Positions 56,121 to 64,000 of a stretch of 64,000 bases of DNA are shown piece by piece (the stretch's first letter is position 1; each line of letters begins with the position of its first letter). The notes under the pieces were generated by a model. The model was not told where the DNA came from. It was given only the letters and a program-made list of their open reading frames with translations, and did no database searches. Source of the DNA: Saprolegnia diclina VS20 (Eukaryota > Oomycota > Saprolegniomycetes > Saprolegniales > Saprolegniaceae); the NCBI RefSeq assembly GCF_000281045.1, contig NW_008246084.1, forward strand, positions 711,869-775,868, read 5' to 3'. The position numbers and the translations under genes are program-made.

Positions 56121-57762
56121 GAATGGAGTGCATATTAGGGCATAACACAATATACATATCTTTGCAAATATGAATCGAAACGAGTCCGAGGCGCTCTTGA
56201 GTTCACACGTCACCGCCAGAGGACGGCGAAGATGTTTTTGAATGTGGCAATTGGTGGTTATATATGGCGTTTGCCAAAGCTAAAAACTCAAGGGCGCCTA
56301 ACTCTAGCTGTAGGTATCCAACGACGATGGGACGGCGCGTTGTGGGCTCTCCGGAATGTCCTCTATCTATGTGCCAAGTGTGAGCGATTTCATTTTTTCA
56401 AGCGATTTGGTCGACGGGCAGCCCCGCGGGCGTGGTGCCGCATGTGCCGTCGCCTGGTATTGGTTGAAACTGATTGAAATTCGACCAATGAATCAATTTC
56501 ACAAACCTATTTTATGACATAGTATGTTCGAGTGATATTATTTCGTAGACGTAGAAGTGCTACCAAAGCCAATCTCGTTTGCTCATTCATGTCTTTGCTG
56601 GAGGCTTCATTATTGTTGCTGGTCGGTTGCCTTGCACGACAGCGTATTCGGCTGCAGAGTTAGTCAGTAAAACATGGATCCTCCTCATCGGCTCCAGCAT
56701 TCCTCGTTAATCGTCTAGAATGGTGCCATTTCCCTAGGAGGTACCCTCAAACTTTTATCATTATGATTTGGCTCACTGAGCACTAGTACGTCGGAAGGTA
56801 TTGATAGTCAGTCGACACCATTAAAGGCGCAACGGTTGGCAAAGACCAGCATCGGGGACGTAGCAGTGTCGTGGGTGGCGTTCGATGTGCAAGTTGTACG
56901 GCTTGCGACAGTCGCGGCAAGTAGTCGTTCGCGCTTGCTGCCGAGCTGCACTTGTGACGAGAGAGGACTCCAAAATAGCAATCCAAGTCCGTTGTTGTTG
57001 TTGAAGTGGGTCGAAACCCCACCTAGTGCGTACTAACCAGCAAGAACGCTATTCACATTGACCCCACTTGATGCGCTCACGGATGCATACTTGTACCAGG
57101 TACTGTAGTGGAGATGATGGCCACCTCTGTCGTCATTGACAAGAGGATGCTTGGGTGACGGTATGCTTCCTACTTTTGCGATAAATATCCAGAATCTGGA
57201 ATCCAGAATCGAGCGAGGCGGTCAAGCAGCCAACATCTCTTCTCCAGTGCGCATGGTCACATCTCTGCATCGCCGCCTTCATCGCCGCACTCTTGGATAC
57301 AAGAATGCCGCGACAAGCAAGACACACACGCGTAACCATAGCGCACAGGTGCACGCATCAAGAAGCCCTTAAGATGAGCGAGTTGACATGGGTGGAAACC
57401 AAAAGAGGTCCTGCGATGGTGATCGATGCGAGTGGTAGCAGCCATCGAACATGCCCATCACCGTCGCCACACCGAATCAGGTGGGGCCCCGACCCGGTCC
57501 AGGGCCCTACAAAATTATGCATCCTGTCCTATTCGCTCCATGAAGCATCTTTCTGTCACTCTTCCGAGCACTCACTCGTCGACACTACGACTGGCAAGTA
57601 TGTCGATAGCTCATTTCCCAGCTCTAGAAGTGCTAGCACCGACCACCGGGGAGCCATTTGTTGGCCCTTCTTGACCAAGCGGGTGATGCGCGTTCCATCG
57701 AAACAGCTGGCAATAGATCTCACTGCCGGTCATTCGCCCCATTTCACAAAGTGCAAACTGAA
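56121..57762. other. Intergenic, 1.6 kb
   Basis: Relatively AT-rich on its left side; only short frames without family features. Precedes the GH17 gene, whose frame is open back to 57658 but whose best start is 57763. Confidence 0.45.
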
Positions 57763-59586
57763 ATGGACTCGCAGCTCGTGACGAGCATGAGCGAGGTCGA
57801 CGAGTTCCGCGTCGAGAAGCAGTCGCCCCGCCGCTGGCATTCGAAGCGCATCATCGGCCTCGTCGGCGCGCTTGTCCTTGTCGGCGCAGTGGTTGGCATC
57901 GTCGCCGCCTCGACGTCCTCGTCCGAGGACGCGGCCAACAAGGTCAGCACGAGCGCGACGAACCTCGGCATGGCTATTTGCTACGACACGTACCAAGCCG
58001 ACCAGATCGACGCACACTTCACAACGATCGCGACGCGCTTCTCGGCCATTCGGTCGTTCCAGACGTGGCTGCCCAACAACGACAACGTCATTGACGCCGC
58101 CGCACGTCACAACCTCTTTGTCTACCCCGGCATTTGGCTGCGCGGGGCCGACTACGCCCGCGACGTCCAAGCCGCGATCGACGGCGCGCGGCGACACCCG
58201 GGCACGGTCAAGGCCGTCCTTGTCGGCAACGAAGACCTCTCCAACGGCTGGAGCGTAAGCGACCTCATCGCGAAGATCAAGGACGTCCGCACCCAGTTTA
58301 GCGCCGCGGGCCTCAGAGACATTGCGATCGGGACGGTGCAGATTGACGGCGCGCTCCTCGCGCACCCCGAGGTCGCCGACGTGTGCGACGTCGTCGGTGT
58401 CAACATGTACGCGTTCTTCTCGGGGGCGTCGTACTCGTACACGGACCCGATGCGCGACACGGACGTGCGCTGGCAGGCGATCTACGCCAAGTTTGGCAGC
58501 AAGGCCGTCATCACCGAGACGGGCTGGCCCTTTGCGGGCGGCAACTATGGCCAGCACGTAGCTTCGTACGACATGGGTGTCTACTACTTCAACGCGTTCC
58601 GGGACTGGGCGAGCAAAGGCACCAACGGCGGGTCGCTGCCTGCGTACTTTGTGTTCCACAACAATCCGGCAAAAGGCGGGTACGAAGCCAACTTTGGCCT
58701 CGCGGACGAGACTGGCAAGTGGAAATTCGAGTTTGCGCCCGTCCGGCCCATCATCCCGAGCCCCAACCAGCCAGTGGTCGTGCCAAATTCGCCCTACGAG
58801 TTGCCGTTCTTGCTGCAGACGTCGACGGGCAAGGTCATTTACGAAATGAACAAAAACGTCTTTGCCTACGACGAGGCGACGTGCGCCAACGAGCGCTGGA
58901 CTTACGACCTCGGCACCAACCAGATCTTTTCAACGTCGAGCGGCCACTGTCTTGACGCCTACTATGCCAACTCCAAGTACAACGTGCATGTTTGGCCCTG
59001 CGACGCGACGAATGGCAACCAAAAGTGGACCATCGACATCAAGTCGAACCGCGTCGTCCACCTCAAGCACGACAATCTCTGTCTGGACGTCGACCCGACC
59101 AAGGCCGACGCGTCCGTCCAAGTCTGGGCCTGCACTGGCGGCACCAACCAGCAGATCCGTCTCAACCCGGACTTGCCGCACCTCGGCGTCGCGTCGCGGC
59201 AGACCAACAACGTGCTCGTGAGCGAGAACGACAAGGTGTCGTTCCGGCCGCTCAACGGTTCGTTCGCCAACGTCAAAGGCGACGTCAGCGCCGCGTGGAC
59301 GTTTGTTCAAAGCAAAAACATGCTCTTGCACGAGGCGAGCGGCAAGTGCCTCGACGGCTACGAGTTCAAGAACGGCGGCGCGGTGCATCTCTGGCGCTGC
59401 GACGAGACCAACGCCAACCAGAAATGGATCTACGACAAGGCGTCGCACCAGCTCCACCACGGTGCGCACCGCGAGTTCTGCCTCGACATTGGCTCGGTCA
59501 GCGTCGGTGCGTCGCCCACGCTCTACACGTGCCATGGCGAGAACGACCCGTTCCTTTCGTACCAGCAGTTTACATTTGTCATGTAG
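57763..59586 (+). CDS. Membrane-anchored GH17 beta-1,3-glucanase-like enzyme with ricin-type lectin domain
   Basis: Single exon, 607 residues from the ATG at 57763. A short cytosolic part (KQSPRRWHSKR) is followed by a signal anchor at residues 30-49, so it is a type II membrane protein with the rest in the lumen or outside the cell. A GH17 barrel spans about 68-335, with the acid/base Glu157 in VGNEDLSNGW and the nucleophile Glu252 in TETGWPFAGG. GH17 enzymes cleave or transfer beta-1,3-glucan, the main wall polymer of oomycetes. From about 350 to the end are beta-trefoil ricin repeats (QKW/NQQI motifs: NGNQKWTI, GTNQQIRL, NANQKWIY) with paired Cys, predicted to bind sugar. It is convergent with a close paralogue 360 bp away. 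Confidence 0.92.
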   Translation: MDSQLVTSMSEVDEFRVEKQSPRRWHSKRIIGLVGALVLVGAVVGIVAASTSSSEDAANKVSTSATNLGMAICYDTYQADQIDAHFTTIATRFSAIRSFQTWLPNNDNVIDAAARHNLFVYPGIWLRGADYARDVQAAIDGARRHPGTVKAVLVGNEDLSNGWSVSDLIAKIKDVRTQFSAAGLRDIAIGTVQIDGALLAHPEVADVCDVVGVNMYAFFSGASYSYTDPMRDTDVRWQAIYAKFGSKAVITETGWPFAGGNYGQHVASYDMGVYYFNAFRDWASKGTNGGSLPAYFVFHNNPAKGGYEANFGLADETGKWKFEFAPVRPIIPSPNQPVVVPNSPYELPFLLQTSTGKVIYEMNKNVFAYDEATCANERWTYDLGTNQIFSTSSGHCLDAYYANSKYNVHVWPCDATNGNQKWTIDIKSNRVVHLKHDNLCLDVDPTKADASVQVWACTGGTNQQIRLNPDLPHLGVASRQTNNVLVSENDKVSFRPLNGSFANVKGDVSAAWTFVQSKNMLLHEASGKCLDGYEFKNGGAVHLWRCDETNANQKWIYDKASHQLHHGAHREFCLDIGSVSVGASPTLYTCHGENDPFLSYQQFTFVM

Positions 59587-59945
59587 TCGAAGGCATTCGT
59601 TTTGGACTTTACAGTTGTTTTTGGCTTTTTGCAAACAAGAAATTTCCATTTATCGATCGTTGAATAAACCCAGCTTTGTCATCGAGCGGATCTTGTACAA
59701 TCCCATTGATGTGCCATTGGCGAAAAATACTGATTACTGGTCATTGGCACGTGTCGGAGTTCATTGACGCAGTCTGATGAGACCATAGTAAGAGTTGCTG
59801 CCACGATTTTGTACATTTATGCTCGCCAAATCGGAAGACAACTTCTTCGACTGATCTACTATGAGCTAGTGTACTTGTTTGTATTTCTACTTAGCACGTG
59901 TAATTATGCACAAAACATTAAACTTGCACGGACTACTAGTACGCA
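59587..59945. other. Convergent spacer between GH17 paralogues
   Basis: The two stop codons face each other across 359 bp. AT-rich; presumably both 3' untranslated regions and polyadenylation signals. Confidence 0.5.
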
Positions 59946-61749
59946 CTACGGCACGAGCGCAAACTGCTGGAACGAGATGTATGGGTCGTTCTTGCCATGA
60001 CACGCATAGAGGTAGGGGGACGCACCCACGCCAACGTCGAGGCAAAATTCGGGGCGCGTTCCATGGCGCAGCTGAAGCGTATTGCTGTCGTAGATCCATT
60101 TTTGATTGCCGTTGGTCGCGTCGCAGCGCCAGAGATGCACCGCGCCGCCGTTCTTGAACTCGTAGCCGTCGAGGCACATACCGCTCGCCTCGTGCAAGAG
60201 CATGTGTTTGCTCTGAAGAAAGGTCCACGCGGCGCTGGCATCGCGGTTGGCATTTCGAAACGCGATGCGGTCGTTGCTGCCGACGAGCACCGACTTTGTT
60301 TGTTGCGATTGCAGTCCGAGGTGCGGGAGGTCGAGGACCACGCGGATCTGCTGGTTGCTTCCGCCGTGGCAGCTCCACACCTGCACGGACGCGTCGGCTT
60401 TGGTCGGGTCGACGTCGAGACAGAGATTGTTGTGAACACGGTGCTTGATGGTGTTGCTCGTTGCATCGATGGTCCACAGTTGATTTTGGTTCGAGGCGTC
60501 GCAGGGCCAGACGTGCACGTAGAATCTGGCGTTGGCAAAGTACGCGTCCAGACACTGCCCGCTCGAGATGGAGACGATCTGGTTCGTTGTGCGGTTGAAG
60601 CGCCAGCGTTCGTTGGCGCACGGCGACTCGACGTACGCAAAGAGGCTCTTGTGCATCTCGTAGATGACTGTGCCCGTCGCGGTTTGTAGCAAAAACTGGA
60701 TGTCGTCCGGACTCGTACTTGACACGGGGGGGGTTCAAGGGCGATGTAGCATCAAGTGCAAACATCCAGTTGGCGTTGGCATCAGCGAGGCCAAAGTGGG
60801 CTTCGAACCCAATTTTGGACGGGTTGTTGTGAAACATAAAGTACGCAGGGAGTGGCCCGCCATTGCCTTGGCGCACCCAGTCGCTAAACGCGTTAAAGTA
60901 CGAGACGCCCATCTCGTACGATGCCACGTGCGAGCCGTAGCTGCCACCCGCGAAGGGCCACCCAACCTCGGTAATGATGGCCTTGGTGCCGAATTTAGCG
61001 ACAATGGCGTCCCAGCGCGCTCGGGTGTCGCGCATTGGGTCGGTATTCGAGTACGGTGCGCTCGAAAAGAAGGCGTGCATGTTGGCACCTACGATGTCGC
61101 AGACGTCGGCCACCTGCGGGTACTTCAAGAGGTCACCGTCGATCTGCACCGTCCCAAGTCGAATGTGGCCGAGCCCCGCCGCGTTGAACTTGGCGCGCAC
61201 GTCGTTGATTGTGCGAATGAGCTGGTCGGGGCTCCAGCCGTTAGAAAGTTCTTCGTTGCCAACAAAGACCGCTTTGACCGTACCCGGGTGTCGCCACGCG
61301 CCGTCGATCGCGGCTTGGACGTCGCGGGCGTAGACGCCTCCTCCGCGCAGCCAAATGCCAGCGTAGACAACGAGGTCGTGGCGCGCAGCGGCGGCAATGA
61401 CGTTGTCGTTGTTGGGCAGCCACGTCTGGAACGACCGGACGCCCGAGAAGCGCGTCGCGATCTTCGCAAAATGCGCGTCAATCTGGTCGGCTTGGTACGT
61501 ATCGTAGCCAATCGCCATGTCAAGGGCCGTCGCGCCCAAGCGGAGCTCGGTGGCGTTGGTCACGTCCTGCGTGGCGGAACATGTAGTGACGACGCCAACA
61601 ATGATGGCGACTAGAACGAGCGCGGTGACGAGGCCAAGGAGGCGCTTGGACAGCCAGCGGCGTGGGGCCTGCTTCTCGGCGCAAAAGTCGTCGACTTCGC
61701 TCAGGCTCGTCACGAGCTGCGTTCCCGAGACATACGAGATGGAATACAT
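59946..61749 (-). pseudogene. GH17-ricin paralogue broken by a one-base frameshift in a poly-G run
   Basis: Reads as the same protein as 57763-59586: signal anchor (LLGLVTALVLVAIIVGVVTT), GH17 barrel with VGNEELSNGW and TEVGWPFAGG (both catalytic Glu kept), and ricin repeats (NQNQLWTI, GSNQQIRV, NGNQKWIY). The frame shifts inside a run of eight G on the plus strand at 60726-60733. Upstream of it the frame encodes the barrel; downstream the lectin part continues in another frame to the stop at 59946. Seven G would restore one frame. Everything else looks intact, so this may be a sequencing or assembly error rather than a true pseudogene. As it stands, the barrel would be followed by unrelated sequence. 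The start at 61749 is the best ATG. Confidence 0.85.
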
Positions 61750-62400
61750 GGAGGAGGCAGCCAAATGCACACTGCCGCTCACGGTTGTGGTGCGGCCGAG
61801 CAGCAAGAATGTGCCAGGAATGTTTTCTGAATGACAGGCAAAACCACCACACGGCGGTTCCATCATCGCGGTTGGGTGACGCTTGGTACCAAGCGCCTCC
61901 ATATTCGAGTACGCCATATTCCCGGCTAACAATAAGCACTGAATGAGGAGTGAACCGGGCGACTCCACCACGGCCCGACGACATGATGGCTTTGGGATGG
62001 GTCATCTGATGTGAAAAACTGGATCCGACTATCTTCACAGCGCGTTCGACGACGCCTCGCATTGCGCCAGAATGCTCTCAACAATCTCTGTCCGTCGGGT
62101 CGTCCCAAATGCCGACGACCTTTCGTGAAGGCTCTAAGCACAAGAGTTCTTATACCGGGCCCGCTCGTGCAGGATGGTCAATCTAAAATAGGATAATTGT
62201 GGTCTATCTAAATAGGACATTTGTGTACATATCATTCCCTACGGTCCTCACGGGACCGATATCGATGTTTGCTGTGGCATGAAACCCCGGGCCCATCTCG
62301 TTGATACTGGTGGGAGCGAGACAGCGTCGTACACGCGTGTACATTGGCCAATGATTCGGTCCATACGTATACAATGTACAGAGTGTCCATAAGGCTCTTT
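61750..62400. other. Intergenic, 0.65 kb
   Basis: The GH17 paralogue's frame remains open to 61971, but without similarity to its partner. Nothing else recognised. Confidence 0.4.
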
Positions 62401-63441
62401 CTACAGCAGCGAGAGAACTCGCCGCGATCGGGACTTGCGGCGCGAGCGCGGTGTCGAGGCGCGGCGAAGCGGTGTGGTCGGGGCCGGCGAAAATGGTGCG
62501 TCGGACGATCGTCCATCGTCTTGCCGCTGCAGCCGACACCGACGGTCTCGCAGGGAGGCCAGTGGTACAGTGACGACCGAGTCACACAGCAGCTTGAGCT
62601 GCACCTACAGACGTACACTGTCGCCGCGTGCTCGAGATGGAGAGGGGTCGCGTACCGCGGTCTCATTCGCGGACGCAATTTCACCGTAAAAATCTTCCTA
62701 GTCGCACTAGCATAAGACTTGTACAGACGACTATCGCCTACGTTGGCCAGCGCTGAGTGGAGCACGATAGCGTCGCCGACGCGATATGGCTGCTCGCAGA
62801 TGTGCAACGTCTTGTGCATCGCATCCCAAAAGCATTCTTCGGCTACGCTAGCATGAGCCATCGCATGCATGGAATGCGCAGTACGTACGCGAAGATGCGT
62901 CCATCGCGACCTGAGCGGCCTGCCATGCATCGCGCGTGGTTTGGAGCTGGGCGACGATCGTGGACGTGCTGGGCTGGACCGCGGCAATATGCTCGAGGTT
63001 GAAGAGCCGGCGCTTCTCGTCGAGGGTACGATCCAAGGCCGCTTCGAGCTCGCTATTTGACAAAGTCTTTCCGATAGGCAGAGGCAGCGCCGTGTTGTCG
63101 ATGGCACATGTGTCCAGCTCGTCGTGGGATGGCGGCGGCGTGCGCAGCGCACGCTCCATGGCCTGGGCGTAGACTTCATCCAGCTGCTGCAGGTCGAACG
63201 CGAGCAGCTCAGCGCTGTTCTTCTCGAGGAGATCGCGCCGGAGCCGTGCAAGGTCGAGGCGCGACTGCTTCTCCGCCGCAAATGCCTGCACCTGCTCCAC
63301 GTACTCTGGCAGCGTACCGTCTTCGAGCTGGGCGAGTCGCACCTCCAGTGCACGTATGCTCTCTTCATAGAGCTCCCGCTCCATGAGGAGGTAGTCATGG
63401 TCGGTCATCTTCCGGTCCACGTCCTTGGTCGCTGCTGCCAT
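62401..63441 (-). CDS. Sds3-like protein (Rpd3/Sin3 histone deacetylase complex subunit)
   Basis: Minus-strand exons 63441-62885, 62847-62742, 62697-62656 and 62604-62401; 302 residues. The N-terminal coiled coil YEESIRALEVRLAQLEDGTLPEYVEQVQAF...RLRRDLLEKN matches the Sds3/BRMS1 family, which bridges Sin3 and the deacetylase. The small later exons complete the C-terminal beta-rich part: YRVGDAIVLHSALAN, EDFYGEIASANETA, VQLKLLCDSVVTVPLASLRDRRCRLQ, then a basic Ser/Arg tail (STPRSRRKSRSRR). The first intron is only 37 bp, the shortest in the window, and its donor was chosen by frame. The ATG at 63441 is the first in frame. A nuclear, repressor-complex role is inferred from the family. Confidence 0.82.
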
Positions 63442-63907
63442 CGCAGCTTGTTGTTTGTATTCGGCAGATGCCGACACCAAAGAATTATTATATTCGGCAC
63501 ACGTGCCGAATACAACACAACGGGGCGCAACGATGATGTGCGAGCTCTTGGGGCACGGCCTGGCGCACAGGGCAAATGATGTACTAGATTCTCTGGGCTA
63601 TTGCAGCTCGGGCTAAATAGTACGAGTTGCATGGGAAAGCCACCTTGCGCTTTTCTTGCTGTCGGACTATCATGCTGCCACGTAATGCGAAGCCTGCGTC
63701 GCAAGCGATGAAGTTTATTGTAATCCTTTCGTACTTGTCAGAGCCGATCCACCCCCACCGTGAGCGCCTTGAGCTCCCATGTTGGAGGTAGAGCGCAAGC
63801 GGAGGACGAGGTCTTGCAGAGTGCAGGGACGCGCTTCGACTTCTTTGCAACACCTTTCATCACCACAACACCCACGATACAACCGCCACTGCTAGTTGCC
63901 ACTAGAC
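63442..63907. other. Intergenic, 0.47 kb
   Basis: No gene recognised; an 89-codon minus-strand frame here has no family features. Confidence 0.4.
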
Positions 63908-64000
63908 ATGCTGAGGCTACATAGTATCAAGCTCGTTTGCATGCATTGCTCCCGCCTACCATAGACCCAGCTGCCGTCGGCTCGTGGCTTCTGTCGACGC
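63908..64000 (+). CDS. Possible first exons of a gene running off the window
   Basis: ATG at 63908 begins MLRLH. Splicing at GTATCAAG...CATAG (63924-63964, 41 bp) would continue in frame as NPAAVGSWLLST to the window edge. The Arg/Leu/Ser-rich start resembles a targeting sequence, but too little is visible to call a family. Confidence 0.25.

Noticed and set aside
56190..56298. 14-bp inverted repeat (13 of 14 paired) around an 80-bp spacer
   Set aside because: Too short and imperfect to stand out from chance in an intergenic region of this size.
13255..59940. Recurring ACTAGTA motif in intergenic regions
   Set aside because: Found about nine times, close to the number expected by chance for a 7-base word on both strands of 64 kb.

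Overview
The window is nuclear DNA of a eukaryote, most likely an oomycete of the Saprolegniales (Saprolegnia/Achlya/Aphanomyces group). Genes are GC-rich and closely packed, with many very short GT-AG introns (about 37-91 bp, often GTACGT...TAG). They encode a mix of animal-, plant- and fungus-like proteins: paladin, a guanylate-binding protein, a BT1 folate/biopterin transporter, GH17-ricin glucanases and UDP-N-acetylhexosamine pyrophosphorylase. I rebuilt exons by hand from splice signals, reading frame and family alignment from memory. Exon limits are therefore inferences, but the phases close in every model given.

Layout. 1-581: 3' end of an unknown gene. 824-5622: a Ty3/gypsy element with two identical 149-bp LTRs, no recognisable gag and a stop inside integrase. 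6084-7699 (-): methylmalonate-semialdehyde dehydrogenase. 8978-9859 (-) and 10095-11946 (+): ankyrin-like protein and sugar transporter, divergent. 12493-16116: three GNAT-like genes, one truncated, around an assembly gap (14901-15075); a fourth lies at 31655. 16422-18100: BT1-family transporter. 18806-19349: RPS18. 19941-20872: PFA-DSP-like pseudophosphatase. 21020-22034 (-): alpha-SNAP. 23354-24391: Rab geranylgeranyltransferase beta. 24501-25431 (-): proteasome beta-2. 25844-26490: small secreted protein. 26522-30383 (-): guanylate-binding protein with a long coiled coil. 32728-35399 (-): two tandem glutathione transferases. 36146-39224 (-): paladin-like phosphatase. 40159-46875: 12-exon nuclear protein of unknown function. 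46990-48324: nine-exon coiled-coil protein. 49864-56120: a giant fusion with three complete UDP-HexNAc pyrophosphorylase modules. 57763-59586 and 59946-61749 (-): convergent GH17-ricin paralogues, the second frameshifted. 62401-63441 (-): Sds3-like protein.

The most unusual object is the gene at 49864-56120. Nine exons splice in frame into about 1957 residues: three tandem UAP1-type modules with intact GGQGTRLG and PVKN motifs, a PH domain inserted into the C-terminal part of module 1, a zinc-less quinone-oxidoreductase-like (MDR) domain between modules 1 and 2, and a C-terminal lysine-rich tail ending in a CaaX box (CAIM). It looks like a membrane-anchored, multi-copy UDP-GlcNAc synthase. 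Two membrane-bound beta-1,3-glucanase-like genes follow directly, so the right end of the window has a cell-wall polysaccharide flavour, although eukaryotic neighbours need not be co-regulated.

I saw no tRNA, rRNA, CRISPR array or bacterial-type operon.
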